From Muribaculum sp. (GTDB lineage: Bacteria; Bacteroidota; Bacteroidia; Bacteroidales; Muribaculaceae): DNA of 46,612 nucleotides. The stretch spans positions 280,803 through 327,414 of the forward strand of contig JAMPGE010000001.1 of the NCBI GenBank assembly GCA_023664085.1, read 5' to 3'. Under the pieces are notes generated by a model that saw nothing but the letters and a program-made list of their open reading frames with translations, was not told where the DNA came from and made no database searches. The translations under genes and the position numbers were made by a program. Each line of letters starts with the position of its first letter. Position 1 is the stretch's first letter. This document shows, piece after piece, positions 1 to 9,557 of the stretch.

Positions 1-51
1 AGCACGTGATTTGTAATCTCGGGGTCGTTGGTTCGAATCCGACAAGAGGCT
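1..51 (+). tRNA. tRNA-Thr (TGT), 5' part outside window
   Basis: The anticodon loop TTTGTAA gives anticodon TGT. The T arm (GTTGG, loop TTCGAAT, CCGAC) and the 3' acceptor strand AAGAGGC follow, with T as discriminator. The D arm and 5' acceptor strand lie before the window. No CCA is encoded. One T-T mismatch is visible in the anticodon stem. First visible member of a tRNA cluster that leads into tuf. Confidence 0.85.
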
Positions 52-109
52 CAAGTCAGGAAAGTCAAGCACATTTTGACATTGACATCAACATTAACAT
101 ATTGAAATC

Positions 110-192
110 GGGCGAATACCAGAGTGGCCAAATGGGGCAGACTGTAAATCTGCTGGTTTATACCTTCGGTGGTTCGAATCCATCTTCGCCCA
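110..192 (+). tRNA. tRNA-Tyr (GTA)
   Basis: The acceptor strands GGGCGAA and TTCGCCC pair perfectly. The anticodon is GTA within CTGTAAA, and a long class II variable arm precedes the T arm, as expected for bacterial tRNA-Tyr. Discriminator is A and CCA is not encoded. Confidence 0.95.
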
Positions 193-201
193 CTAATAAT
201 T

Positions 202-274
202 GCGGAAGTAGCTCAGTTGGTAGAGCATTAGCCTTCCAAGCTAAGGGTCGCGAGTTCGAACCTCGTCTTCCGCT
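202..274 (+). tRNA. tRNA-Gly (TCC)
   Basis: Acceptor GCGGAAG pairs with CTTCCGC. The anticodon loop CTTCCAA gives TCC. D arm GCTCAGTTGGTAGAGC and a normal T arm are present. It starts 9 bp after tRNA-Tyr, so the two are very probably one transcript. Confidence 0.95.
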
Positions 275-289
275 CCTCAATAATAAGTT

Positions 290-361
<72 letters not shown>

Positions 362-430
362 CCATTTTTTTTAATATCCCCTTTCTCCTCGAAGAAAGGA
401 AAATAATAATCAAAAAAATATAGCAGACTT

Positions 431-1618
431 ATGGCTAAAGAAAAATTCGAAAGAACCAAGCCGCACGTAAACATTGGTACTATCGGTCACGTAGACCACG
501 GTAAAACCACTCTTACCGCAGCTATCACCAAAGTTCTCGCTGAGAAAGGTCTTTCCGAGGCTCGTTCCTTCGACTCCATCGACAATGCTCCTGAAGAGAA
601 AGAGCGTGGTATCACAATCAACACCGCACACGTAGAATATCAGACTGCCAACCGTCACTACGCTCACGTAGACTGCCCGGGACACGCTGACTACGTTAAG
701 AACATGGTTACCGGTGCTGCTCAGATGGACGGCGCTATCATCGTAGTTGCCGCTACTGACGGTCCGATGCCCCAGACTCGTGAGCACATCCTGCTCGCCC
801 GTCAGGTAAACGTTCCCCGCCTTGTTGTATTCATGAACAAGTGCGATATGGTAGACGACGAAGAAATGCTCGAACTCGTAGAGATGGACATGCGTGACCT
901 TCTCTCTCAGTATGAGTATGATGGTGACAATACTCCTATTATCCAAGGTTCTGCTCTTGGCGCTCTCAACGGTGAGCCCCAGTGGGTAGAGAAGGTGATG
1001 GAGCTTATGGATGCTGTCGACACTTGGATTCCGCTGCCTCCCCGCGACGTGGACAAACCGTTCCTTATGCCTGTTGAAGACGTATTCTCAATCACAGGTC
1101 GTGGCACAGTTGCTACAGGTCGTATCGAAGCCGGCCGCGTAAAAGTTGGCGACGAAGTTCAGATCCTCGGTCTGGGCGCTGACAAGAAGTCTGTTGTTAC
1201 CGGTGTGGAAATGTTCCGCAAGATCCTTGATGAAGGTGAAGCTGGCGACAACGTAGGTCTGCTCCTCCGTGGTATCGACAAGAACGAAATCCGTCGCGGT
1301 ATGGTTATCTGCCACCCGGGTCAGGTTAAGCCTCACGATCACTTCAAGGCTCAGGTTTATATCCTGAAGAAAGAAGAAGGCGGTCGTCACACTCCGTTCC
1401 ACAACAAATATCGTCCTCAGTTCTACATCCGTACTCTTGACGTAACCGGTGAGATCACACTTCCCGAAGGCGTAGAGATGGTAATGCCTGGCGATAATGT
1501 TGAGATCGACGTTAAGCTCATCACTCCGGTAGCATGCGACCAAGGTCTTCGTTTCGCTATCCGTGAAGGCGGACGTACAGTAGGTTCCGGTCAGATCACA
1601 GCCGTATACGACGACTAA
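431..1618 (+). CDS. tuf: Translation elongation factor Tu
   Basis: GTPase that delivers aminoacyl-tRNA to the ribosomal A site. The 395-residue length is normal for the family. The G1 P-loop GHVDHGKT lies at residues 19-26, followed by the DCPGH switch II motif, the NKCD guanine-specificity motif, and beta-barrel domains 2 and 3 ending in the conserved glycine-rich GGRTVGSGQ segment. It follows the tRNA cluster directly, so it is probably co-transcribed with it, and is followed by a hairpin terminator. The start is the ATG before [18 protein letters not shown], the universal N-terminus. A small hairpin lies in its leader (CCTTTCT/AGAAAGG, about 377-398). Codon use is strongly biased, as expected for a highly expressed gene. 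Confidence 0.99.
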   Translation: MAKEKFERTKPHVNIGTIGHVDHGKTTLTAAITKVLAEKGLSEARSFDSIDNAPEEKERGITINTAHVEYQTANRHYAHVDCPGHADYVKNMVTGAAQMDGAIIVVAATDGPMPQTREHILLARQVNVPRLVVFMNKCDMVDDEEMLELVEMDMRDLLSQYEYDGDNTPIIQGSALGALNGEPQWVEKVMELMDAVDTWIPLPPRDVDKPFLMPVEDVFSITGRGTVATGRIEAGRVKVGDEVQILGLGADKKSVVTGVEMFRKILDEGEAGDNVGLLLRGIDKNEIRRGMVICHPGQVKPHDHFKAQVYILKKEEGGRHTPFHNKYRPQFYIRTLDVTGEITLPEGVEMVMPGDNVEIDVKLITPVACDQGLRFAIREGGRTVGSGQITAVYDD

Positions 1619-1649
1619 TCAGCCGAAAATACAATAAAATCAAAATATA

Positions 1650-1671
1650 GGGGTCATCTCCGGATGACCCC
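1650..1671 (+). terminator. Hairpin terminator after tuf
   Basis: A perfect 9-bp stem GGGGTCATC/GATGACCCC with loop TCCG starts 32 nt after the tuf stop. Only a weak T-rich tail follows (CTTCAAT), so read-through into tRNA-Trp and secE is likely. It may instead be a processing hairpin. Confidence 0.6.
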
Positions 1672-1677
1672 TTCAAT

Positions 1678-1750
1678 ACGGGAATAGCTCAGTCGGTAGA
1701 GCACTGGTCTCCAAAACCAGGTGTCGGGAGTTCGAGCCTCTCTTCCCGTG
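1678..1750 (+). tRNA. tRNA-Trp (CCA)
   Basis: Acceptor ACGGGAA pairs with TTCCCGT and the discriminator is G, as typical for tRNA-Trp. The anticodon loop CTCCAAA gives CCA. T arm is GGGAG/CTCTC. It lies 15 bp upstream of secE, a tRNA-Trp/secE arrangement common in bacteria. Confidence 0.96.
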
Positions 1751-1765
1751 CCAAAGAAAGAAAAT

Positions 1766-1957
1766 ATGAATTTAATCAAGGATATAAAGGAATCTTATAA
1801 CGAGCTCGTATATAAGGTTTCCTGGCCAACTCAGAAACAACTCATCAACAGTTCGGTGCTGGTATTGATAGCTTCCATCATACTGGCCGTATTCATAATG
1901 ATTGTTGACTGGGTGTTTGAGTCTCTGATGCAGTTAATCTACAGTATCAACTTTTAA
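1766..1957 (+). CDS. secE: Preprotein translocase subunit SecE
   Basis: Small stabilising subunit of the SecYEG channel in the inner membrane. The 63 residues hold a short amphipathic N-terminal helix with the conserved YNELVYKVSWPT segment and one C-terminal membrane helix (about residues 29-50). This is the minimal one-TM form usual outside the enterobacteria. The start was set at the ATG at 1766, because the longer in-frame reading begins inside tRNA-Trp. nusG follows 19 bp later, the near-universal order. Confidence 0.96.
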   Translation: MNLIKDIKESYNELVYKVSWPTQKQLINSSVLVLIASIILAVFIMIVDWVFESLMQLIYSINF

Positions 1958-1976
1958 AATCGGACTTAGGTAATCA

Positions 1977-2528
1977 ATGGCTGAAGTTTCAAAAGAATGG
2001 TACGTCCTTCGCGCCATTTCCGGTAAGGAGGCAAAGGTGAAGGAAGTGCTCGATGCTCAAATCAGAAATACTGATTTGGGTAAACATGTGTTTCAAGTAT
2101 TGATACCCACCGAGAAAGTCTATACTCAGCGCAATGGCAAGAAGGTGATTAAGGAGCGCACTCTTTATTCGGGTTATGTTTTTGTTCAGGCAGAACTCAC
2201 CGGAGAAGTGATATATGAGCTTCGCAACACTACCAATGTCATTGATTTCTTGCGTGGTCGTGCCAAGGATTCCAAACCCGAACCTCTTCGTGAGGCAGAG
2301 GTGATGAGAATGCTTGGAGAGGCCGACAAGATGCTTGAGCCTGTGGAGAATGAGATCGAAGACTATGTTGTAGGCGAAAGCGTTAAGGTCATCGATGGTG
2401 CCTTTAATGGTTTTGTCGGCACGGTTTGCGATGTCAATACCGAAAAGAAGAAGCTCAAGGTGGAAGTCAAGATTTTCGGACGCCCCACCGAATTGGAGTT
2501 GGAATATCCTCAAGTGGAAAGAGTCTGA
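1977..2528 (+). CDS. nusG: Transcription termination/antitermination factor NusG
   Basis: Binds RNA polymerase and couples it to Rho or to the ribosome. In 183 residues an NGN domain begins with EWYVLRAISGKEAKV and carries the GYVFVQ core, followed by a C-terminal KOW domain (VIDGAFNGFVGTV, around residue 135 onward). Length is normal for the family. It lies between secE and rplK as in most bacteria, and is probably co-transcribed with secE. Confidence 0.97.
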   Translation: MAEVSKEWYVLRAISGKEAKVKEVLDAQIRNTDLGKHVFQVLIPTEKVYTQRNGKKVIKERTLYSGYVFVQAELTGEVIYELRNTTNVIDFLRGRAKDSKPEPLREAEVMRMLGEADKMLEPVENEIEDYVVGESVKVIDGAFNGFVGTVCDVNTEKKKLKVEVKIFGRPTELELEYPQVERV

Positions 2529-2570
2529 ATCATTTTAAAGAATTGCATCGACTGCGCTGCTTCATACTTC

Positions 2571-2657
2571 AACGATTATTGTAAATAACGATTATTGTAA
2601 GGTAGGAAAGAAGAGCGGTCGGTTGATTCTGCGGAATGACCGGAAGATGTTACGCTC
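2571..2657 (+). promoter_or_regulatory. rplK leader with direct repeat and candidate L1-type autoregulatory fold
   Basis: Two 14-bp direct copies of AACGATTATTGTAA lie at 2571-2584 and 2587-2600. Downstream, GAGC (2613-2616)/GCTC (2654-2657) can close around GGTC (2617-2620)/GACC (2638-2641), leaving a one-sided 3' internal loop at 2642-2653. A two-helix element with an asymmetric loop is the general shape of L1 mRNA sites in L11-L1 operons of other bacteria. The assignment to L1 is inference; only the pairing is seen. Confidence 0.3.
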
Positions 2658-2710
2658 CGGAAGATTTATTTACACACCTCAACCAATCAATTTTTAAACC
2701 AAAACAAACA

Positions 2711-3154
2711 ATGGCTAAAGAAATTGCTGGACAGATCAAATTGCAGATAAAAGGCGGCGCGGCCAACCCGTCGCCCCCGGTAGGACCTGCACTGGGTTCG
2801 AAAGGTATTAACATCATGGAATTTTGCAAGCAATTCAATGCCCGCACCCAGGACAAGGCCGGTAAGGTTCTTCCTGTAGTAATCACTTACTACACAGACA
2901 AGAGCTTTGACTTCGTAGTCAAGACTCCACCGGTGGCTGTTCAACTCAAGGAAGTGGCAAAGCTTAAGAGCGGTTCGGCTCAGCCTAACCGTAAGAAAGT
3001 GGCCGAAATCACTTGGGATCAGGTAAAGGCTATTGCAGAAGACAAGATGCCCGATTTGAATTGCTTTACTTTAGACTCAGCGATGCGTATGGTGGCAGGC
3101 ACTGCCCGCAGCATGGGTATCACTGTAAAGGGAGACTTCCCCGAATTAAACTAA
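2711..3154 (+). CDS. rplK: 50S ribosomal protein L11
   Basis: L11 forms the stalk base with 23S rRNA and takes part in factor-dependent GTPase activation. The 147 residues start with [20 protein letters not shown], followed by the proline-rich PPVGPALG segment of the N-terminal domain and the rRNA-binding C-terminal domain (AEDKMPDLN...AGTARSMGI). A longer in-frame reading starts at 2636, but it falls in the leader and lacks L11 homology, so the ATG at 2711 was chosen. rplA follows after 15 bp. Confidence 0.98.
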   Translation: MAKEIAGQIKLQIKGGAANPSPPVGPALGSKGINIMEFCKQFNARTQDKAGKVLPVVITYYTDKSFDFVVKTPPVAVQLKEVAKLKSGSAQPNRKKVAEITWDQVKAIAEDKMPDLNCFTLDSAMRMVAGTARSMGITVKGDFPELN

Positions 3155-3169
3155 CAATCTTCATTACAA

Positions 3170-3865
3170 ATGGGAAAACTGACAAAAAATCAGAAGTTGG
3201 CACTTTCCAAGCTCGAGCCGGGCAAGGTCTATACACTTCTTGAGGCTGCACAGAAGGTAAAGGACATCACTTTCACAAAGTTTGATGCTTCTTTCGATAT
3301 TGACGTGCGCCTTGGAGTAGACCCGAGAAAGGCTGACCAAATGGTTCGTGGCGTTGTATCTCTGCCTAACGGCACCGGCAAACAGGTACGTGTTCTCGTA
3401 CTTTGCGGTCCCGACGCGGAAGCAGCAGCCAAAGAGGCAGGAGCGGACTATGTAGGTCTCGACGAATACCTTGCTAAGATCAAGGGTGGTTGGACCGACG
3501 TAGACGTGATCATCACCCAACCTTCCGTGATGGGCAAGCTCGGTCCTTTGGGCCGTATACTTGGTCCCCGCGGATTGATGCCTAACCCTAAGAGCGGCAC
3601 AGTGACTATGGACGTTGCAAAAGCCGTTAAGGAGGTTAAGCAGGGCAAGATTGACTTCAAGGTTGATAAGACAGGTATCGTACACGCTTCTATCGGAAAG
3701 GTATCTTTCACTCCGGAAGCCATGGCCGAGAATGCCAAAGAATTTATCAACACTTTGGTGAAGTTGAAACCCGCCACAGCCAAGGGAACATATATAAAGA
3801 GCATTTATCTTTCGAGCACAATGAGCCCCGGCGTAAAAGTCGAGCCTAAATCTGTGGTTGAATAA
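3170..3865 (+). CDS. rplA: 50S ribosomal protein L1
   Basis: L1 forms the mobile L1 stalk near the E site and in many bacteria represses its own L11-L1 mRNA. The 231-residue length is standard. Conserved features include the [20 protein letters not shown] segment, [17 protein letters not shown], and the [16 protein letters not shown] signature near residues 125-140. It lies between rplK and rplJ in the classic order. Confidence 0.98.
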   Translation: MGKLTKNQKLALSKLEPGKVYTLLEAAQKVKDITFTKFDASFDIDVRLGVDPRKADQMVRGVVSLPNGTGKQVRVLVLCGPDAEAAAKEAGADYVGLDEYLAKIKGGWTDVDVIITQPSVMGKLGPLGRILGPRGLMPNPKSGTVTMDVAKAVKEVKQGKIDFKVDKTGIVHASIGKVSFTPEAMAENAKEFINTLVKLKPATAKGTYIKSIYLSSTMSPGVKVEPKSVVE

Positions 3866-3888
3866 AACCCCGTAAAAAGCAAATCAAA

Positions 3889-4407
3889 ATGAAAAAGGAA
3901 GATAAAGCTATAATTATCAATGAGATCAGCGACACGCTTGCCAACTATAGCTGTGTGTATCTGACTCAGACCTCCGGACTTGACGCTGAAAAGACAAGCG
4001 CTCTGCGTCGTGCCTGCTTTCAGGGCGATGTAAAGATGCTCTGCGTAAAGAATACTCTTCTTAAAAAAGCGTTTGAGGCAAGTGAGATTGACTACAGCGA
4101 ACTGTACGATCTTCTTCATGGCGAGACTACTCTGATGCTTAGCAACACCGGCAATGCTCCGGCCAAGCTCATTAAGAAATTTCGCGATAAGAAAGATACT
4201 CTGCCCATCCTTAAGGGTGCTTACGTAGAGGAAACTGTTTATATCGGTGAGGAATCGTTGGAAGCCCTTGCCCACATCAAGAGCAAAGCCGAACTTATCG
4301 GCGACGTCATCGGACTTCTCCAGTCGCCCGCCAAGAATGTTGTCAGCGCTCTGCAGAGCGGTGCCAATAAGCTTCACGGCATACTCGAAACTCTTTCCAA
4401 CAAATAA
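3889..4407 (+). CDS. rplJ: 50S ribosomal protein L10
   Basis: L10 anchors the L7/L12 dimers on the ribosomal stalk. At 172 residues, the N-terminal rRNA-binding domain (ALRRACFQGDVKMLCVKNTLLKKAF in two conserved blocks) is followed by a C-terminal helix that recruits L12 (near residues 140-170). Only 23 bp separate it from rplA, so there is no room for the long L10 leader seen in other phyla between these genes. Confidence 0.96.
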   Translation: MKKEDKAIIINEISDTLANYSCVYLTQTSGLDAEKTSALRRACFQGDVKMLCVKNTLLKKAFEASEIDYSELYDLLHGETTLMLSNTGNAPAKLIKKFRDKKDTLPILKGAYVEETVYIGEESLEALAHIKSKAELIGDVIGLLQSPAKNVVSALQSGANKLHGILETLSNK

Positions 4408-4445
4408 TTAATAACCAAACGAAATAATAAAAACAAAATACCAAA

Positions 4446-4820
4446 ATGGCAGATTTGAAAGCTTTTGCAGAACAACTCGTTAACCTGACCGTAAAGGAAG
4501 TAAACGAACTCGCAACTATCCTCAAAGAGGAATATGGCATCGAACCCGCTGCTGCTGCAGTTGCAGTTGCCGCCGGCCCCGCCGCAGGTGGTGAAGCCGC
4601 TGAAGAAAAATCCAGCTTCGACGTAATCCTTAAATCAGCTGGCGCCAGCAAGCTCGCAGTCGTTAAGCTCGTTAAGGAACTCACAGGTCTTGGCCTGAAA
4701 GAGGCTAAGGAACTTGTAGACAACGCACCCAGCCCCGTTAAGGAAGGTCTTCCCAAGGCTGACGCTGAGGGTCTGAAGAAGCAACTCGAAGAAGCAGGTG
4801 CCGAAGTTGAGCTCAAATAA
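4446..4820 (+). CDS. rplL: 50S ribosomal protein L7/L12
   Basis: Stalk protein that recruits translation factors. The 124 residues comprise an N-terminal dimerisation helix pair, an Ala/Pro/Gly-rich hinge (about residues 37-55, [17 protein letters not shown]) and the C-terminal factor-binding domain with [20 protein letters not shown] and [11 protein letters not shown]. It is followed directly by a strong terminator hairpin. Confidence 0.98.
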   Translation: MADLKAFAEQLVNLTVKEVNELATILKEEYGIEPAAAAVAVAAGPAAGGEAAEEKSSFDVILKSAGASKLAVVKLVKELTGLGLKEAKELVDNAPSPVKEGLPKADAEGLKKQLEEAGAEVELK

Positions 4821-4842
4821 GATTTTATCACACCTCTAAATT

Positions 4843-4886
4843 GGTTAAGATCCCCTGCTTTTGCAGGGGAGTCTTAACCTTTTTTT
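4843..4886 (+). terminator. Strong intrinsic terminator or attenuator between rplL and rpoB
   Basis: A 16-bp stem, GGTTAAGA plus TCCCCTGC (4843-4858) with GCAGGGGA plus TCTTAACC (4863-4879, one bulged G), closes a TTTT loop and is followed by seven T (4880-4886). It begins 22 nt after the rplL stop. In E. coli a partial attenuator lies at the same place and lowers rpoBC relative to ribosomal proteins; the same role here is inference. Confidence 0.9.
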
Positions 4887-5676
4887 GACTTTCTCTAAAT
4901 AAAATAACTGTCGGTTGTTGATTCCCCTGATTGTGATTCTTTTTATCTTTGAATCCTCAGATTAATCTTTTTTTCAGAATCTTGTAAATCTCGTATTCAG
5001 AATATGGTTTTGTATTCGGAATCCTGTTTAAGTTATAAGATTATTCAAAATTTTATTTGGATTTAACTGCCAGTTATTAAAATGTGGATCTTTATCGGTC
5101 AGCCCATCAGTGCAACCGATGATCCCGATAAGGCCGGCCTATTTATGTCGGCAATTATTGCGTCATTACGAGGCAATACGTTATCAGCTCTAAGCAGTCA
5201 TTGTCTTTTATAAGACGATATGCCGCCAGCTCTAAGCAGTCATTGTCTTTATAAGACGATATGCCGCCAGCTCTAAGCAGTCATTGTCTTTATAAGACGA
5301 TATGCCGCCAGCTCTAGGCCCTCATTGTCTTTTATAAGACGATATGCCGCTTATTCTCTCTCTGAAGGATAACATCTTCATGTGATTTTAATCGTTTATC
5401 GACATAAGTTTTTAAGTATTTGTTTACAGTATAGTCAGAGTATTTATCAAAGTTGCGCGAAGACCTTTTGGACTTTAACCCAATATTTCACTCATTCCGT
5501 TGCTGTAGAAAAATTACTTAATCAGTACTTATATTTTCAAGTCAGTAAACAAAAAAAGCTCCATTCGAATATCTTTTATTTTTTTTCGAATAATTGAGTT
5601 ATTTTCACAGTAATTGGAAAGATGTTTGCCGCTAAGATATTCTCTCTTCGTCAGAATCTTCATTAATTCTAACCCA
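4887..5676 (+). other. Long non-coding rplL-rpoB gap / rpoB leader
   Basis: About 790 bp without a credible gene. It is AT-rich apart from the repeat block at 5185-5350. Short reading frames exist but resemble nothing, and they span AT-rich, low-complexity DNA. No exact TAnnTTTG box was found on the + strand, so the promoter for rpoBC, if separate, is not identified. A 10-bp palindrome AGGCCGGCCT lies at 5131-5140. Confidence 0.6.
5185..5350 (+). repeat. Four tandem 41-42 bp repeats, each with an internal hairpin
   Basis: Units lie at 5185-5226, 5227-5267, 5268-5308 and 5309-5350. Units 1-3 are almost identical, differing by one T; unit 4 differs at four positions (AGGCCC for AAGCAG) and has the same core. 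Each contains ATTGTCTT followed by AAGACGAT across a short TTAT or TAT loop, an 8-bp stem with one G-U pair in RNA. There are no spacers, so this is not CRISPR. Confidence 0.95.
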
Positions 5677-8600
5677 ATGTCAGTAAATTTAACCGATAAA
5701 CCGCGCGTTAATTTCGCTACGATTAAAAATCCCCTGCCATATCCTGATTTTCTGGATGTGCAGCTGCAAAGTTTCCGCGACTTTCTGCAGCTTGACACTC
5801 CACTTGAAAACCGTAGGAATGAGGGTCTTTACAAAGTTTTCGCAGAAAATTTCCCCATAGCGGATACGCGCAATAACTTTGTGCTCGAGTTTCTTGACTA
5901 CTATATTGATCCGCCAAGATATTCCATAGCTGAATGTCTGCATCGCGGTCTTACATATAGTGTGCCATTGAAGGCAAAACTCAAGCTGTATTGCACTGAC
6001 CCCGATCATGAAGACTTCGCCACTACGATTCAGGATGTGTACCTCGGTCCTATTCCATATATGACCGATCAGGGCACTTTCATTATCAATGGTGCCGAAC
6101 GCGTAGTCGTATCTCAGCTCCACCGTTCTCCCGGTGTATTTTTCGGTCAGAGCCAGCATGCCAACGGCACAAAGCTTTATTCAGCCCGTATCATTCCTTT
6201 CCGTGGCAGCTGGATTGAATTCGCCACTGACATTAACAATGCGATGTATGCCTATATCGACAGAAAGAAGAAACTTCCTGTCACTACGCTTTTGCGTGCC
6301 ATTGGCCTTGAAAGCGACAAGGACATCATCCAGATTTTTGATCTTGCCGATGAGATTCCCAACAAACGCAGCGATCTGAAAGCTGCCGTAGGCCGCAAAC
6401 TCGCTGCAAGAGTTCTTAAGAAATGGTATGAGGATCAGGTGGACACTTACACCGGTGAGCTTACTTCACAGGAACGTGTGGAAGTTGTGGTGGACCGTGG
6501 CACGGTACTCACAGAAGATCTCATCGATGCCATTCTCGACACTGATGTCAAGACCATACTTCTTGAGCGTGAGAACGTAAGCAGTATCGATTATTCGATC
6601 ATTTTCAATACCCTCTCCCGCGATACCACCAATTCGGAGCCTGAGGCCATCACATATATCTATCGCCAGCTTCGCAACGCCGAACCACCAGACGAGGCAA
6701 GCGCCCGCGAGGTCATCAACAACCTTTTCTTCTCGGAGAAGCGCTACGACTTGGGTGAAGTGGGCCGTTTCCGAATCAATAAGAAACTCGGACTGGATAC
6801 TTCGATGGACGTCAAGGTGCTTACACGCGAAGACATCGTAGCCATCATTAAGTATCTTATCGAACTTATCAATGCCAAGAGCGATGTGGACGACATCGAC
6901 CACTTGAGCAACCGACGTGTACGCACCGTGGGCGAGCAGCTCTACAATCAGTTCGGAGTAGGTCTGGCCCGTATGGCCCGCACTATCCGTGAGCGTATGA
7001 ACGTCCGCGACAATGAGGTGTTTACTCCCATCGACCTCATCAACGCCAAGACCATATCATCGGTGATCAATACTTTCTTCGGCACCAACGCCCTGTCGCA
7101 GTTTATGGACCAGACGAATCCTCTTGCGGAGATCACCCACAAGCGGCGTATGTCGGCCCTCGGCCCCGGCGGTCTGAGCCGTGACCGCGCCGGATTTGAG
7201 GTTCGTGACGTTCACTATACCCATTATGGTCGTCTTTGCCCTATCGAGACTCCTGAAGGTCCCAACATCGGTCTTATCTCCTCACTGTGCGTCTACGCCA
7301 AGATCAACAATCTTGGATTTATCGAGACTCCCTACCGCACTGTGCAGGACGGCAAGGTAAACCTTAACAACAACGAGGTGACATATCTCACCGCCGAACT
7401 CGAAGAGGGCAAGATGATAGCCCAGGGCAATGCTCCTCTCAACGATGACGGCACATTCATAAGAAACAAAGTGAAGGCACGTCAGGACGCTGACTTCCCG
7501 ATCGTGCCTCCTGAAAACATACAGTTGATGGATGTGGCACCCATTCAGATAGCATCCATCGCGGCATCGTTGATTCCCTTCCTTGAGCATGACGACGCCA
7601 ACCGCGCGTTGATGGGTTCAAACATGATGCGTCAGGCTGTGCCCCTGCTTAGAAGCGAAGCTCCCATCGTGGGCACAGGCATCGAAGGCCAGCTTATCAA
7701 GGACAGCCGTACGCAGATCACCGCCGAGGGCGACGGCGTGGTAGAGTTTGTGGACTCCACGGTGATCCGTATCAATTATGACCGCACTGAAGATGAAGAT
7801 TTCGTAAGTTTTGAATCTTCTGTGAAGGAATACAAGATCCCGAAATTCCGTCGTACAAACCAGGGCACCACCATCGACCTTCGTCCGATCTGCAATAAGG
7901 GCGACCGTGTGGTGAAGGGACAGATCCTCACCGAGGGCTACTCCACTGAAAAGGGAGAACTCGCACTGGGCCGCAACCTTAAAGTGGCGTTCATGCCGTG
8001 GAAGGGTTACAATTATGAGGATGCCATCGTGCTCAATGAGCGTATGGTGCGCGAGGATATCCTGACTTCCGTTCATGTGGACGAGTATTCTCTGGAGGTG
8101 CGTGAGACCAAGCGCGGCATGGAAGAGCTTACCAGCGATATCCCCAACGTAAGCGAGGATGCCACCAAGGATCTTGACGAACGCGGCATCATTCGCGTCG
8201 GTGCCCACGTGGTACCCGGCGACATCATGATCGGCAAGATCACTCCTAAGGGAGAGACCGATCCCACTCCGGAAGAAAAGCTTCTGCGCGCCATCTTCGG
8301 TGACAAGGCCGGCGACGTGAAAGACGCTTCACTCAAGGCCTCTCCTTCACTGAAGGGAGTGGTGATTGGGACGAGCCTCTTCAGCCGTGCACAGAAGACA
8401 AAGACGTCAAAGAAGAGTGCCAACGCTCAGCTTCCCAAGCTTGATGAAGAGTATGAAGAAAAGCAGGACGAATTGAGAAGAGACCTCGTAGAGCGCATGC
8501 GCAAGCTGCTCAACGATCAGGTTTCTCAGGGAGTGAAAGACTTCCTTGGAGTGGAAGTGGTGGAAAACGGCAAGCCCTTCAGCGAAGTGCCTTTCGCGCA

Positions 8601-9492
8601 GCTTGACTATGAAGCTCTTAATCTTTCCGACTGGACCGACGATGCCCGCATCAACGGGATGATTGCCAAGCTGGTGACCAATTATCTGCGCAAGTCCAAA
8701 GAGATTGATTCCGAACTGCGCCGCCGCAAGTTTGACATCACCATCGGCGACGAACTTCCTTCCGGCATCATGCAGATGGCGAAGGTATACATTGCAAAGA
8801 AGCGTAAGATCGGCGTGGGCGACAAGATGGCAGGCCGCCACGGCAACAAGGGTATCGTATCCCGAGTGGTCCGTCAGGAGGACATGCCGTTCCTTGAAGA
8901 CGGCACTCCCGTCGACATCGTGCTTAACCCTCTGGGTGTGCCCTCACGTATGAACCTTGGCCAGATCTTCGAGACCGTGCTCGGCTGGGCCGGCAAAGAA
9001 TTGGGTGAGAAGTTCGCCACTCCTATCTTCGACGGTGCCACCCTCGATGACCTCAATGCCTGGACCGACAAAGCCGGACTGCCCCGCTACGGCAAAACGT
9101 ATCTCTACGACGGCGGCACCGGCGACAGATTTGACCAACCGGCCACAGTAGGCGTGATCTATATGCTTAAACTCGGCCACATGGTGGAAGACAAGATGCA
9201 CGCACGCTCCATCGGTCCATACTCACTGATAACCCAGCAGCCTCTGGGCGGTAAGGCCCAGTTTGGCGGTCAGCGTTTCGGAGAGATGGAAGTATGGGCC
9301 CTTGAGGCTTTCGGCGCAAGCCACGTGCTTCAGGAGATCCTCACCATCAAGTCCGACGACGTAATGGGCCGCTCAAAGGCTTACGAAGCAATAGTAAAGG
9401 GCGATCCCATGCCCGAACCCGGTATTCCCGAATCTCTTAATGTGCTCCTCCATGAGCTTCGCGGCCTTGGACTCAGCATCACTCTCGACTGA
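5677..9492 (+). CDS. rpoB: DNA-directed RNA polymerase subunit beta
   Basis: Catalytic core subunit of RNA polymerase. The 1271 residues from the ATG at 5677 match the usual Bacteroidetes length. The N-terminus [19 protein letters not shown] is followed by the protrusion and lobe. The rifampicin pocket segment ([20 protein letters not shown]) has the sensitive-type residues. Also visible are [20 protein letters not shown], the catalytic-centre region with [15 protein letters not shown] and [12 protein letters not shown], and the C-terminal clamp segment ending [10 protein letters not shown] longer in-frame start at 5614 exists, but the added 21 residues are not RpoB-like. rpoC starts 65 bp downstream. 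Confidence 0.98.
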   Translation: MSVNLTDKPRVNFATIKNPLPYPDFLDVQLQSFRDFLQLDTPLENRRNEGLYKVFAENFPIADTRNNFVLEFLDYYIDPPRYSIAECLHRGLTYSVPLKAKLKLYCTDPDHEDFATTIQDVYLGPIPYMTDQGTFIINGAERVVVSQLHRSPGVFFGQSQHANGTKLYSARIIPFRGSWIEFATDINNAMYAYIDRKKKLPVTTLLRAIGLESDKDIIQIFDLADEIPNKRSDLKAAVGRKLAARVLKKWYEDQVDTYTGELTSQERVEVVVDRGTVLTEDLIDAILDTDVKTILLERENVSSIDYSIIFNTLSRDTTNSEPEAITYIYRQLRNAEPPDEASAREVINNLFFSEKRYDLGEVGRFRINKKLGLDTSMDVKVLTREDIVAIIKYLIELINAKSDVDDIDHLSNRRVRTVGEQLYNQFGVGLARMARTIRERMNVRDNEVFTPIDLINAKTISSVINTFFGTNALSQFMDQTNPLAEITHKRRMSALGPGGLSRDRAGFEVRDVHYTHYGRLCPIETPEGPNIGLISSLCVYAKINNLGFIETPYRTVQDGKVNLNNNEVTYLTAELEEGKMIAQGNAPLNDDGTFIRNKVKARQDADFPIVPPENIQLMDVAPIQIASIAASLIPFLEHDDANRALMGSNMMRQAVPLLRSEAPIVGTGIEGQLIKDSRTQITAEGDGVVEFVDSTVIRINYDRTEDEDFVSFESSVKEYKIPKFRRTNQGTTIDLRPICNKGDRVVKGQILTEGYSTEKGELALGRNLKVAFMPWKGYNYEDAIVLNERMVREDILTSVHVDEYSLEVRETKRGMEELTSDIPNVSEDATKDLDERGIIRVGAHVVPGDIMIGKITPKGETDPTPEEKLLRAIFGDKAGDVKDASLKASPSLKGVVIGTSLFSRAQKTKTSKKSANAQLPKLDEEYEEKQDELRRDLVERMRKLLNDQVSQGVKDFLGVEVVENGKPFSEVPFAQLDYEALNLSDWTDDARINGMIAKLVTNYLRKSKEIDSELRRRKFDITIGDELPSGIMQMAKVYIAKKRKIGVGDKMAGRHGNKGIVSRVVRQEDMPFLEDGTPVDIVLNPLGVPSRMNLGQIFETVLGWAGKELGEKFATPIFDGATLDDLNAWTDKAGLPRYGKTYLYDGGTGDRFDQPATVGVIYMLKLGHMVEDKMHARSIGPYSLITQQPLGGKAQFGGQRFGEMEVWALEAFGASHVLQEILTIKSDDVMGRSKAYEAIVKGDPMPEPGIPESLNVLLHELRGLGLSITLD

Positions 9493-9557
9493 TATAATAC
9501 GCTGCCTGCGGCTCCTATCGGCCGCGGGCGGCATCAACGCTAAAATCATTAACTTCT

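Noticed and set aside
5185..5350. CRISPR array
   Set aside because: The units abut directly with no unique spacers, no cas genes are near, and the unit is a tandem hairpin repeat.
5614..5676. Upstream start of rpoB
   Set aside because: The extra 21 residues are not RpoB-like, and the ATG at 5677 gives the family N-terminus.
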